DNA of 64,000 bases from Cloacimonetes bacterium UBA5210 (GTDB lineage: Bacteria > Cloacimonadota > Cloacimonadia > Cloacimonadales > Cloacimonadaceae). The translations under genes were made by a program, and so were the position numbers. The notes under the pieces are model-generated. The model saw nothing but the letters and a program-made list of their open reading frames with translations. It was not told the origin of the DNA and searched no databases. Position 1 is the first letter of the stretch; every line of letters begins with the position of its first letter. Location: NCBI GenBank assembly GCA_002412625.1, contig DHVK01000023.1, positions 92,871 to 156,870 of the forward strand. The letters run 5' to 3'. Of the stretch, positions 1 through 8,478 are shown piece after piece.

Positions 1-138
1 CCAGATGAGCTTTTGGGATTCCCGCATAGCAGAGATATCTTTCAGCACACCCAGCTTGCCCACTTCGCCTTTTCCCAGCTCACTATGGCAACGCTGTGCC
101 AGATTGGCCAGCAAAAGAGTATATTCCAGGTCCGTCAT
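1..138 (-). CDS. mutS2: MutS2 family protein, N-terminal fragment
   Basis: Only the first 46 codons are in the window; the gene runs off the left edge. The ATG overlaps the cvpA stop codon by one base (TAATG), so the two are translationally coupled. The visible residues (MTDLEYTLLLANLAQRCHSE onward, then a GKGEVGKLG stretch) resemble the helical start of MutS2, where a Leu-Glu-Tyr/Phe segment is followed by a conserved GK. MutS2 is an ATPase/nuclease linked to recombination control and ribosome rescue. A cvpA-mutS2 order is common in bacteria, which supports the call. With so little sequence it could be another helical protein. Confidence 0.6.
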   Translation of the reverse strand, partial: MTDLEYTLLLANLAQRCHSELGKGEVGKLGVLKDISAMRESQKLIW

Positions 139-671
139 TAGTCTTCTGTATCCCGGTTTTTTAGGAACTCCGGCATCTTGATATATTTCATCCTATTCTT
201 CAGGTTTAGCTTGGCAAAGAGATCTTCTTTCAGTTGCTCCACTCCCACATACACTCTGTGGTTCTCACCATCTTTCAAGGGATCCGAGATTTTGGGCATA
301 TAATCCATCAGTACGGAAAAGATGATCACCAGGATCAGTCCGTTCAGAAAGCCCAATATCGCGCCCAGAGTCCGGTTTAGCCAAGAAAGGTTCAGGGCTT
401 TGATGAAGCGATCCAGAATCCAGACTACAAAGCGGACTACTACCACGATCAGGACCAGAATCAGGAAGATGGCGATTACTGCGGAAAGTGTCTTGCCATG
501 CCCATACTTCAGCATCAGTTGATTTGCCAATAGCGGATAGTAGTGCCCTACCAAAAGGAACGCCAGTATAGCTCCGGCAAACTGAACCACTGCTCCCGCC
601 AGCCCGCGTCTGAATCCCACAATTGCAAAGATCAGTAGAACTGCCAGTATGCTCCAGTCAATCACGCCCAT
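138..671 (-). CDS. cvpA: CvpA family membrane protein
   Basis: 177 residues with four hydrophobic segments, at about residues 5-23, 27-45, 63-88 and 100-122, and a hydrophilic charged C-terminus. The start (GVIDWSILAVLLIFAIVGFR) matches the CvpA pattern of Asp-Trp followed by a membrane helix and a Gly-Phe-Arg-Arg-Gly turn. CvpA is an inner-membrane protein first tied to colicin V production and later to envelope homeostasis; its biochemical role is not settled. A ribosome-binding site (AGGGAG) lies 6 nt before the ATG. The stop overlaps the mutS2 start, so the two form a unit. Confidence 0.85.
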   Translation of the reverse strand: MGVIDWSILAVLLIFAIVGFRRGLAGAVVQFAGAILAFLLVGHYYPLLANQLMLKYGHGKTLSAVIAIFLILVLIVVVVRFVVWILDRFIKALNLSWLNRTLGAILGFLNGLILVIIFSVLMDYMPKISDPLKDGENHRVYVGVEQLKEDLFAKLNLKNRMKYIKMPEFLKNRDTED

Positions 672-690
672 GGTGTTCTCCCTTTTGCCA

Positions 691-729
691 GAAAAAGCAT
701 ACAGGGATGCTTTTTAATGATCCCTGTAT
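691..729 (-). terminator. Rho-independent terminator after rpsU
   Basis: Read on the minus strand, the arm ATACAGGGAT (729-720) pairs perfectly with ATCCCTGTAT (708-699) across an 11-nt loop. The run GCTTTTTC (698-691) follows. It lies about 35 nt after the rpsU stop codon and before cvpA, so it separates the two transcripts. Confidence 0.85.
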
Positions 730-762
730 ACAAGTATTATAATTCGAATAAAGCTTGGAGCT

Positions 763-969
763 TTATTTCAGGTAACGTTGCATACGACGCTGAATTTTCA
801 GCATCTTGCGACGTGCGGCGTTGGCTTCGCGTTTCTTCTTTACGCTGGGCTTTTCGTAGGCCTGATGCTTCTTTATTTCCGAAAGAATTGCGGCTTTTTC
901 GCATTTCTTTTTAAAGCGCTTCAAGAGATAATCGAAGGACTCGTTGTCTTTAGCTACGACTGTCGGCAA
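763..969 (-). CDS. rpsU: 30S ribosomal protein S21
   Basis: 68 residues, very basic, with the S21 signature of an N-terminal VV-x-DNESFDYLLKRFKKK segment and a C-terminal KKKREANAARRKM helix. S21 binds the platform of the 30S subunit near the anti-Shine-Dalgarno end of 16S rRNA. The start codon is TTG at 969-967, preceded by a strong purine stretch (AGGTGGTGA) about 5 nt upstream; no in-frame ATG would give the normal N-terminus. It has its own terminator. A small hairpin (998-1015) lies in its leader. Confidence 0.95.
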   Translation of the reverse strand: MPTVVAKDNESFDYLLKRFKKKCEKAAILSEIKKHQAYEKPSVKKKREANAARRKMLKIQRRMQRYLK

Positions 970-1343
970 TCAAATCACCACCTTTTGTTTATAATTTAAG
1001 AAATGCCAATTTCTTGCATACCTCATTTGTGTCAAGTAAGAAATGCTTGCGCAATGAATTATCCGCTTGAGAAAAAAAGCATTGCTATCCGGAGTCAGGG
1101 AATTCTGCCAACCGCTTTCTCCCGCTTAGGAAAGCAAACGGCGCGGCAAGCAGGGTGATGGATTAGGGGCTAGCAGATTCGATTGTAGGATTTGGGATGG
1201 CTGTTGGGGAGGCAATTTTCTACCTGCCATAAAGGTCGGAGATCTTTTTGCCAGACGCGTCATCCTGACGTGTAGAAAAGGCTTCCAGCCGCTTCTTCCT
1301 CCCGCCAGCCCAGAGGTGACCGCCCGGATTATGTGCGCCTAAC
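970..1343. other. Intergenic region with two small hairpins
   Basis: 374 nt without a convincing gene. At 998-1015, just before rpsU, is a perfect inverted repeat (AAGAAAT, 4-nt loop, ATTTCTT) that would form in the rpsU leader. At 1244-1280 is a longer imperfect hairpin with a core of ACGCGTCA, loop TCC, TGACGTGT, flanked by CTTTTT and AAAAG; it could terminate in either direction or be a dispersed palindrome. A TTGACA hexamer lies on the minus strand near 1034-1039, but no good -10 box follows at the right distance. No tRNA-like sequence was seen. Confidence 0.5.
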
Positions 1344-1556
1344 TTATCTTGTATGGCATCCTGGGCAACAGTGTTTGCAGCCATCAATTATGTATGATGC
1401 ATGCTTAAATTTGGCATTTTCAACCGCTTCATGGCAGTTACTAAAGAATCCCAGGTATTCTGGCCTGCTGACCAATTTTAGCCATTTACAGCCTTCAGCA
1501 TGGACTTCATGTTCTCCGGTTGATTGAGGGGTTAGGTTAAGATAGTACTTTGGCAT
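1344..1556 (-). CDS. Small conserved Cys/His protein of unknown function
   Basis: 70 residues. A good ribosome-binding site (GAGGAG) sits 7 nt before the ATG. The sequence follows a pattern I recall from short unassigned bacterial proteins: YYLN near the start, HEVH-x4-CKWL, a YLGFF-x2-C segment, and a C-terminal cluster CKHCCPGCH. The His and Cys residues (H17, H20, C24, C41, then C61, C64, C65, C68, H69 approximately) suggest metal binding. It lies immediately downstream of, and on the same strand as, the restriction-modification gene, separated by 148 nt. A link to that system is possible but unproven. No function is claimed. Confidence 0.7.
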   Translation of the reverse strand: MPKYYLNLTPQSTGEHEVHAEGCKWLKLVSRPEYLGFFSNCHEAVENAKFKHASYIIDGCKHCCPGCHTR

Positions 1557-1704
1557 TTTGTTTCTCCTCTGTGTTCATAAATTTATATTTTTCGAACGTG
1601 AGGACAAGTATATATTGCGTTAGCTCAATGTCAAGTTATTATTTCACATCACGGCAAACATTCAAGCATTGAACACATTTCGAACAGTAATTGGCAAGGT
1701 GTAT

Positions 1705-4700
1705 TTAGCTCAGTAATGGTGTAATTATCTCGTCAACAGAGGATTGAAGTTTGATGGTGCAATCCAATGCCGTAACCATCCGGCAATAATGGATGGGATC
1801 TCTCAGGGTTTTACCTTTGCGGTCTTTGAGAAATTTGTGCAGCACTTGATAGCCGCCGATGTGATAGTTCCACAGTTCGGGACTGATACCCTCAAAGTGT
1901 TTATCTGAGTTGATCTGTACGGTGCAGGCATTCTCGTCATACTTGATGTATTCCACCAAATTATTGGAGCCGCTACCCTGATAGCGAGCCACGGGATTAT
2001 TCAGAAGTGGGCTTTGCAAGAGATGAATATTGGCAAGCTCTTTTCCAAGTTCTGCCAATTTTGTAAACAGATCGTAATCATCCGTGAAGGGTATGCGGGG
2101 GAAATCCATCCTGAGGTATTGCGCATAGCGGGTGCGGTATTGATTGCTGTGCAGGATGGCATACACATAATAGAAAAGCTGCTCCGGTTGAAATTCCCGC
2201 CACTGCTTGGCGAATCGCTCCAAAAGCTCTTTGGAGATGTTGTATTCCCGTTTCTCGCTGGCAAAGATGTCTTCCTTGTGTTCGGAGGGGTAGAGGTAGA
2301 GGGGCATAAGCATTCCTCCCCCACGATAATACAAGTTGAAATCAGTTATGTCCTCTGAAACAAACACAAGATTCCAGGGTTGATTGTCTCCTACTGCAAG
2401 ACCTTGTCTACCAATGACCAATCCCACATTATCTTCCAACACATGCTTCATGACCTCATTACGTGGCATACAAAGGAAACCTCTGCTTTTTCCAGTGTAG
2501 TATGTATAGCGAGTGTCAAAGGGACGGTAGAGAATGCGGCAGATGTTGGCATCACTCAAACCGCTATCCTTCAGATCTTTTTGCGCAAATTCTACCTTCC
2601 AGTCACGAGCATCTTTCCCAAGCTGGAAGGCTGTCCTCGCAGTCTCGGGATCCAGTGAAGCAAAGTGATGGATGGTTTTTCTTACTTGGTTTTCTGTATC
2701 CTGGATGGTAAGTCCATCCCTGGCCGTCACGATCCCCACACTATTGACCGGAAAGATCTCCGGCAGGCTGGTCCAGTCCAGATAATGCTCGTTGCCGCTT
2801 TGCTCGGGGTGGAAGAGATAGAAGGGCGAGCCGGGGCTGATTGACTGATAGTTTTCTGGCTTGAACTCAGTGCCATCCAGCCAGTCATACTTGCGCTGGC
2901 GCAGGCCGAAGAGTTCGTGGTGGAAGATGCTGGAAGGGTGAACGCCGTTTCGCCCAGTGGTCGCTTCGGCGAGCGACCCTACTTTCAGCATCAGCACGAT
3001 GGCCGTTCCCTGCCGGATATCAAAGACGTTTTCATCCTTGCCGCCATCAGGACAGCTTTCCTTTTTCAGGCTGTTGCCGTGCAGATCCAGCACATAGATC
3101 TCATCAAAGGTTTTCATCAGGCTTTGGCGCATGCCCCGGAAGGTGGGATTGTCCAGATAACCGTGATTGGTGATCATGCCCACGATGCCTTTACCCGCCT
3201 TGTGAATCTTCCATTGGGCAAAACGCAGGAACTTCACATAATCGTCCTGTAACCATTTAGGATTCTTTTCGCCCAAGGGCTCTTCATCCACAGTGAAGTA
3301 GCTTTGGGCTCCGTCCAAGTCCGTTTTCAAGAGCTTGGTCGTCCAAGCGTTGGTGTTCTCGCTGGCTCCGCTATAGGGCGGATTGCCCATGATCACCAGG
3401 ATCGGATCCTGATGCTTGACCTTGTTTGCCATGGCGCATTCATAGCTGATGTCATGGGCGATGGGTAGCGAAATCTGTTCCGGAGTATCCGGCTCCAGGG
3501 TATTGGAAAGATAGAGCTTGAAGCGTTCATCTTCGCTAAGTTCATAGTCTTGTTCTGCCAGGAGGTAGCTGATCTTGAGGTGTCCAACGGTGTAAGGTGC
3601 CATCATCAGTTCAATGGCGTAGAAATGGGGCAGGATGTGCTCTTTGATCAGTCTGTGAGTGTCACCATTGCCATACTTGCTTTTGTGCTCTTCAATGGCA
3701 AGTTTGATAGCTTCCGCGGGGAAAGTGAGGGTTCCGGCAGCGGGATCAAGGATGGTCACTTCCTGGGAGGCCAGGCCATCGGCCAGATCAAAGTGGCTTT
3801 TCAAGAGACTGTGGATACTGCGCACGATGTAGCGCACCACCGGTTCCGGAGTGTAATATACTCCGCGTTTTTCTCTCAATGTGGGGTCATATTCACTAAG
3901 GAAAGTCTCATAAAAGTGCACAATCGGGTCAGTGCCTTTGCCCTCGCTGTAAAAGCGATGCAGAATCTTTTGTATATCTGTGTTGAAGAGAATATCGGCT
4001 ATGTCATCGATCAAGACTGCCAGAGCCTGGGGCGGCTCTTCCAAAGAGATGAAGCGGAAGATGCTTTTCAGGATGCCCAGAGTGCCGGGGATGTATTTAT
4101 AGATCAGTTCCCGGTTGAACTCACCCTCACTACGGGTACGGGCGGCAAAGATGCCATAGGTGAGGGTTTGGGCATAGAGATCGGCAAATTGCTCCAGAGT
4201 GAGGTTATTGATCAACAGTTTCTTGAAGGATTCGTAGAAGCTGAGCAGCACCTTTTTCCCTTGCTTGGTTTCTTCTGCCAATTCCAGAGCGATGATCTCG
4301 TCCCGCAGGAAGCGGGTGCGCTTTGCCAAAGCGTTTGCCAGGCTTTTGGGATCAGTGATTGAGGGCAGGCTGAAGGTAAAATAGCGTTCCAGCAAGGCAG
4401 ATAGTTCATCAACCATGCTCAGGGGAGGAGCCATCCGCATTTGGGTAGCATTTATCGGGCTGGCGATCGTTACGCAATCTACCAAGCTGCCGTGCTGATA
4501 GAGCCGGAACTCATAGAAATTGGTGAGGATTAGATTGGGGAAAGTGCCCAGATAGCGCTTGAGCTGTTCGCTTACCGAGATGGGGTCGAGGTTATTAGTC
4601 TCTGGTTTCTTGGCTTCGATATAGCCAGTGATATGGGCTTTACCATCCCAGATCCGGAAGTCCGGATTGCCGGCTTCGGTGGCCTTGGGCAAGATGCTTA

Positions 4701-4845
4701 CTTCGCATTTGCTGATCTTGCTGGCTTTGGCATAAGCATCGATCAGATCCTTCAAACAGTGGTAAAAGGACTCTTCCCGGGCATCACCCCGGTTGATTAT
4801 CTTTTGCAGATCATTTAGGTATGTAACCAGAATAGCTTTCAACAA
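1705..4845 (-). CDS. Type ISP/IIG-like restriction-modification enzyme without helicase
   Basis: 1046 residues. A PD-(D/E)XK nuclease motif is visible at the N-terminus (PD at 61-62, EAK at 77-79). A helical linker is followed by an N6-adenine methyltransferase: RGVYYTPEPVVRYIV at about 328-342, motif I DPAAGT at 367-372 and motif IV NPPY at 488-491. The C-terminal third resembles the type ISP target-recognition/C-terminal domain. ISP enzymes such as LlaBIII are near 1,500 residues and carry a RecA-like helicase between nuclease and methylase; no Walker motifs are visible here, so a type IIG-like single-chain enzyme is more likely. The start is probably TTG at 4845 (or 4842) after GGGGTG. A palindrome at 2959-2978 encodes an extra loop. 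It is flanked by no other restriction genes. Confidence 0.8.
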   Translation of the reverse strand: MLKAILVTYLNDLQKIINRGDAREESFYHCLKDLIDAYAKASKISKCEVSILPKATEAGNPDFRIWDGKAHITGYIEAKKPETNNLDPISVSEQLKRYLGTFPNLILTNFYEFRLYQHGSLVDCVTIASPINATQMRMAPPLSMVDELSALLERYFTFSLPSITDPKSLANALAKRTRFLRDEIIALELAEETKQGKKVLLSFYESFKKLLINNLTLEQFADLYAQTLTYGIFAARTRSEGEFNRELIYKYIPGTLGILKSIFRFISLEEPPQALAVLIDDIADILFNTDIQKILHRFYSEGKGTDPIVHFYETFLSEYDPTLREKRGVYYTPEPVVRYIVRSIHSLLKSHFDLADGLASQEVTILDPAAGTLTFPAEAIKLAIEEHKSKYGNGDTHRLIKEHILPHFYAIELMMAPYTVGHLKISYLLAEQDYELSEDERFKLYLSNTLEPDTPEQISLPIAHDISYECAMANKVKHQDPILVIMGNPPYSGASENTNAWTTKLLKTDLDGAQSYFTVDEEPLGEKNPKWLQDDYVKFLRFAQWKIHKAGKGIVGMITNHGYLDNPTFRGMRQSLMKTFDEIYVLDLHGNSLKKESCPDGGKDENVFDIRQGTAIVLMLKVGSLAEATTGRNGVHPSSIFHHELFGLRQRKYDWLDGTEFKPENYQSISPGSPFYLFHPEQSGNEHYLDWTSLPEIFPVNSVGIVTARDGLTIQDTENQVRKTIHHFASLDPETARTAFQLGKDARDWKVEFAQKDLKDSGLSDANICRILYRPFDTRYTYYTGKSRGFLCMPRNEVMKHVLEDNVGLVIGRQGLAVGDNQPWNLVFVSEDITDFNLYYRGGGMLMPLYLYPSEHKEDIFASEKREYNISKELLERFAKQWREFQPEQLFYYVYAILHSNQYRTRYAQYLRMDFPRIPFTDDYDLFTKLAELGKELANIHLLQSPLLNNPVARYQGSGSNNLVEYIKYDENACTVQINSDKHFEGISPELWNYHIGGYQVLHKFLKDRKGKTLRDPIHYCRMVTALDCTIKLQSSVDEIITPLLS

Positions 4846-4987
4846 ACTTCACCCCAATCTTGATATATTTCCATTAGGGCAAGGTCAAATAGATGGGAAT
4901 TTCGGTCAACCTCTTTTTGCTTGAGTTTATGTTCGATCATTCCCTGCCCGGTGCATTAGCGCAGCTTTAGCGTAACTTTGTCGCTGG

Positions 4988-5028
4988 ATCGTGCTACGCC
5001 CACAGCTTTATCATGGCTTGAAATCAGC
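4988..5028 (+). repeat. 58-nt hairpin element, copy 1 (long arm and loop only)
   Basis: The 28-nt long arm lies at 5001-5028 (CACAGCTTTATC then ATGGCTTGAAATCAGC). It is preceded at 4988-5000 by 13 nt that resemble the loop of the 60.6 kb copy. The expected 17-nt short arm at 4971-4987 is not recognisable. It is 159 nt beyond the stop of the exported protein gene at 5187-6719 and upstream of the restriction-modification gene. The rest of the 4846-5186 intergenic region shows no gene. Confidence 0.7.
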
Positions 5029-5186
5029 TTGATACCTGCTCAACTATCGGAGAGAGCATTCAGTGTCGTGATGAAAAGGAAAATCAAAGGCTTGATCAAG
5101 CGTCAGGTTGGCGCTTCTACAATCGGTGCTACGACGAGCGTCGGTACAGTGCAGTTGGATCCGACATCGCTGCCAATATCCTCAGT

Positions 5187-6719
5187 TCATTGTTTCAACT
5201 TCACCAGCTTAACCGACTGCTTGCTCCCGGATTCACGGGCAAAGTAGATTCCTGCCCCCAAGCTTCTGCCCAGATCATCCTTACCGTCCCATTCATAGGC
5301 TTGGCCGGCACCAGCGATGCTGCGCACCTTTTGGCCGCGTAAGTTGTAGATATTCAGCGCCTGGGGCGCTTGAAGGTCCTTTCTGGAGATAGTGATGCTC
5401 TCCTTGAATGGGTTTGGATAGGCAAGCAGGGCGGGCGGTGGATTGAGCGGATCGTCGGTGGATGTACTCAGGTTGAGTTTCAGGAAGTAATACTGTCTTA
5501 CAGTATTCTGATTAGCATCTTGAGAGGTCAAGTTTATCACAAGGCGATCCCCACCCTTGTAGATTGTTGTATAGGTGAGTAGCGATGTTTCCGGCAAAGG
5601 TTGCCATTCATCCTCTGTAAAACTAACCCACTGCGCGGCATCAAGATCTGCCAGGCGAAATACAAATCTATCTTCCACATAATCAATGAGCAAAAGCTTG
5701 TCTTGAAATTTTGCGCTGTAGATCAAATAATCAAATACATTCGGAGCTACTGGAAATCCGTTGTAAATCGAGAGCCCGGCATTAGGATCGTGGTGGTAGA
5801 GACGAAATGTTTTGTAGCTACCATAAATGTTGGCCGAATTTCTCCAGCATGCGTGAAGGTTGTTTGGCAACTCAAACAGGAAATTGAAATTGGTCGATGT
5901 GGGGTCCAAATAATCAGTGAGGGTCCAGAGATCAAAATCCAAAGACTCATCGGCAAGAGAAATCACTCCTCCACAATCTAAAACATCGGGTTGCAGCCAG
6001 CTTGCATAATATGTATATTCATCAAAAGCATAGCGTTTTTCGATACGTCCGTAGTCACAATAATGCACAGTGGGATTCAGTTGCGCATCGAGCATATGAA
6101 CAGGGTATGGTCCGTTTGTATCCCCAATATCTCTCTCCGATATCAATAAGTTTTCGCCAAAACATGAGAGTTTTGGGTACATAAAAGCAGAGGCATCATA
6201 GACCATGCTGATTTCCCCTGTTTCCAGAGTCCATTTCCATACATTTGCATGAGGATAACCCAAGAATGCCACAAAGTATAGATCTTCGTTAAAAGAGGTC
6301 ATATATGAAACACCAACTGGGGAAATCGGGAAGTGAAAGGCTTGAGCTATGCCACCGCTAACAACCAAACAGATCATTTCAGAGCTATTTTTGAATATTA
6401 CATTAAGAGCACTTTCAAGATATATTGTCTGGGAATAGGCATAGAAACCACCACTGGCTCCGGGAGCATTTGTAAAATCATATAAAATTTGCTCATCTTC
6501 CTGGCTGCCATCTGCATGCAGGCGTTTAAACTTGAACTGCTGAGTAGCGGCAGTAGGGTAATTCCAAGCATACATGCAAAAAGTACTATCGGTGTCCATC
6601 ATGGACATGCTCATCACAAAGTCTGTCTCGATGCAAGCGATTTGGATAAACTCAGCGACCAAGGTGGCACTCATTAGCAGTGGCACAATAAGGAACAGAA
6701 ATATTACTAAGTACTTCAT
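5187..6719 (-). CDS. Exported protein with C-terminal sorting-type domain
   Basis: 510 residues. A signal peptide is evident (MKYLVIFLFLIVPLLMSA). The middle, about 25-425, is rich in aromatic residues and short beta-strand-like segments, consistent with a beta-propeller or Ig-like exported domain, but I cannot assign a family. The last 80 residues form the FlgD-like/type IX-type tail: YPNPFKE, then LNIYNLRGQKVRSI, WDGKDDLGRSLGAGIYF and a basic end. In the Bacteroidota this class of tail directs secretion and surface attachment through the type IX system, and related tails are abundant in Cloacimonadota. It is monocistronic, between the ribosomal cluster terminator and a hairpin repeat. Its substrate is unknown. 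Confidence 0.75.
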   Translation of the reverse strand: MKYLVIFLFLIVPLLMSATLVAEFIQIACIETDFVMSMSMMDTDSTFCMYAWNYPTAATQQFKFKRLHADGSQEDEQILYDFTNAPGASGGFYAYSQTIYLESALNVIFKNSSEMICLVVSGGIAQAFHFPISPVGVSYMTSFNEDLYFVAFLGYPHANVWKWTLETGEISMVYDASAFMYPKLSCFGENLLISERDIGDTNGPYPVHMLDAQLNPTVHYCDYGRIEKRYAFDEYTYYASWLQPDVLDCGGVISLADESLDFDLWTLTDYLDPTSTNFNFLFELPNNLHACWRNSANIYGSYKTFRLYHHDPNAGLSIYNGFPVAPNVFDYLIYSAKFQDKLLLIDYVEDRFVFRLADLDAAQWVSFTEDEWQPLPETSLLTYTTIYKGGDRLVINLTSQDANQNTVRQYYFLKLNLSTSTDDPLNPPPALLAYPNPFKESITISRKDLQAPQALNIYNLRGQKVRSIAGAGQAYEWDGKDDLGRSLGAGIYFARESGSKQSVKLVKLKQ

Positions 6720-6863
6720 GGTGTATCTCCTTTACCTTTGCCAAAGATAGCAACTACATTTTCCATGTCAAGCTCAATATTTGCAGCTGCCCTCGCGAGT
6801 CGTTTGAATCAAGCTCAGCCTGGGTTCTGTACCAAAGGAGGTTGTAAGCTGTGGTTCTAAAGC

Positions 6864-6899
6864 AAAAAAACCGGTCCCCCAATGGGAACCGGTTTTTTA
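6864..6899 (-). terminator. Bidirectional terminator after the ribosomal cluster
   Basis: A stem AAAAAACCGGT-CCC pairs with GGG-ACCGGTTTTTT across a short loop at 6864-6899, giving T-runs on both strands. On the minus strand it follows the rplQ stop codon by about 20 nt and so closes the S10-spc-alpha transcript. Confidence 0.9.
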
Positions 6900-6919
6900 T
6901 ATCCTTGATCTTTGTAGAA

Positions 6920-7327
6920 TTATTTATTCAGATCTTCGGCTTTGATGGCATCTTTTTTCTTTGTGATCGTGGATTCTTCCACGAACTGGATGATGGCCAT
7001 CGGCGCATTGTCGCCTCTGCGGAACCCGGCTTTTAGCACTCTGGTATAGCCGCCGTTACGGGTTGCGAAAGCGGGGGCAATATCATCGAAGAGCTTTTTG
7101 ACCAGGTCACGGTCGCCGAGCACGCTGTAGGCAAGTCTGCGGGAGTGAACGGTATTGTTCTTTCCGTAGGTTACCACGCGTTCTACAAAGCGTCTCATTT
7201 CCTTGGCTTTGGCCAGAGTAGTGTTGATCTGACCATGTTCTACCATGGATTTGACGAGATTTCTCATCATCAGGCGTCTTGCATCGGTTTCACGTCCGAA
7301 TTTTCTACCTTCAACTCTGTGTCGCAT
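6920..7327 (-). CDS. rplQ: 50S ribosomal protein L17
   Basis: 135 residues. The signature MRHRVEGRKFGRETDARRLM and the following RNLVKSMVEHGQI are typical of L17, which packs near the polypeptide exit tunnel. The length is in the usual range (about 120-140) with a short acidic/basic C-terminal tail. The gene start lies inside the end of rpoA (17-nt overlap), with AAGGTG as ribosome-binding site within the rpoA coding sequence, so translation is coupled. It is the last gene of the cluster. Confidence 0.97.
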   Translation of the reverse strand: MRHRVEGRKFGRETDARRLMMRNLVKSMVEHGQINTTLAKAKEMRRFVERVVTYGKNNTVHSRRLAYSVLGDRDLVKKLFDDIAPAFATRNGGYTRVLKAGFRRGDNAPMAIIQFVEESTITKKKDAIKAEDLNK

Positions 7328-8459
7328 TTTTCACCTTCTTTTTAGGGCTTGGCACTGGTTTCCGGGGAGTGGCGGTTGCGGCATTTTCAGGTTTGTCGGG
7401 GGCATCTTCATCCTCGTAGGAGGTGGTAGTTTCCGGCTGATGGTCTTCAGCAGGAATAATGCCACGACTGCGGGCTTCTCTGATTTTGCGGTAGATGGTA
7501 TCCACATCCATACCCAGTTCCAGATCATATTTTTTAAGTTTTTGAACGATCTCTTCCAGCGATTTTTTCCCGAAGTTGCGGAACTTTAACATTTCGGCTT
7601 CGGATTTGGAAACGAGCTCACCGATGGTGCTGATTTCTGCCATTTCGAGGCAGTTGGCGGCACGCACGGTTAGTTCGATTTCTTTTACGCTCATGCGCAG
7701 AATGCGCTCTTTTTCTTCGAGATCAGGATCGAGTTCAACATCGCGGATATATTCCGGTTCGGTTTCAAACAAGCTGATTTTGGCAGCCATATCTTTGAGG
7801 ATTTTAGCGGCCAAAAAGAGGGCGATCATCGGTTCAACGGCGCCGTTGGAATGAATCTCCAGGATCAGTTTGTCATAGTTCATACGTTCTTTCACGCGCT
7901 GATGAGTAACCGAGAAATTCACCTTCAGAATCGGGGAATAGATGCTGTCTATGGGAATGAAGCCCAAAAACTTTCCTTCCGGATTCTGACGGTCGGCAGA
8001 GACATAACCGCGTCCGATACCGACGATCATTTCTATCTTTAGATCGATATCTTCGGTAACTTCCAGTAGATACAGGTCTTTATTGATAATCTTGATGTGA
8101 GCATTCTCCTGGATCATGTCGGCAGTGATGATACCCTTGCCTTTGTGTTCCAGAATAATGGTGGTTTCTTCGACGGTAGTGGATTCGATTACGATCTGCT
8201 TGATCCGCAGAATGAGATCCAGAAAATCTGAATTCGTTCCGGGGATGGCGCAAAACTCGTGATGCAAACCTTCAATCCGCACGAAGCGAACTGCGGCACC
8301 CTGGATGGAGGACAAGAGCACCCGACGCAGGGTATTCCCCATGGTGGTACCAAATCCGGGCTCCAGCGGGCCAATTTCAAATCTGCCGAAATTGCGGGAA
8401 TAAGTTTCCTTATCGTGTTCCACACTTTCTGGCATCTGTAAGGGTTCAAGATACATCAT
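7311..8459 (-). CDS. rpoA: DNA-directed RNA polymerase subunit alpha
   Basis: 382 residues. The N-terminal dimerisation domain shows the GFGTTMGNTLRRVLLSSI assembly motif at about residues 35-52. The C-terminal DNA-binding domain shows LELTVRAANCLEMAEISTIG-like and LKFRNFGKKSLEEI elements at about 260-310. Alpha scaffolds RNA polymerase assembly and contacts UP elements and activators. It is longer than the usual 310-340 residues because of a tail of about 50 residues after the last CTD helix, rich in Pro, Glu/Asp then Lys. Start chosen at ATG 8459, six bases after AGGAG. Overlaps rplQ. Confidence 0.97.
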   Translation of the reverse strand: MMYLEPLQMPESVEHDKETYSRNFGRFEIGPLEPGFGTTMGNTLRRVLLSSIQGAAVRFVRIEGLHHEFCAIPGTNSDFLDLILRIKQIVIESTTVEETTIILEHKGKGIITADMIQENAHIKIINKDLYLLEVTEDIDLKIEMIVGIGRGYVSADRQNPEGKFLGFIPIDSIYSPILKVNFSVTHQRVKERMNYDKLILEIHSNGAVEPMIALFLAAKILKDMAAKISLFETEPEYIRDVELDPDLEEKERILRMSVKEIELTVRAANCLEMAEISTIGELVSKSEAEMLKFRNFGKKSLEEIVQKLKKYDLELGMDVDTIYRKIREARSRGIIPAEDHQPETTTSYEDEDAPDKPENAATATPRKPVPSPKKKVKNATQS

Positions 8460-8478
8460 ATCAAACTCCTGAGGGATA

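Noticed and set aside
3550..4362. A 270-codon plus-strand frame inside the restriction-modification gene
   Set aside because: The minus-strand frame carries clear nuclease and methylase motifs; the plus-strand translation shows none and no start site signal.
4860..4888. TTGACC-17 nt-TATCAA as a promoter for the restriction-modification gene
   Set aside because: The boxes fit, but the predicted start would fall inside the GGGGTG ribosome-binding site, leaving almost no leader; another start is more likely.
4978..5247. An 89-codon plus-strand frame across hairpin copy 1
   Set aside because: It overlaps the repeat and the end of the exported protein gene, has no ribosome-binding site and no recognisable features.
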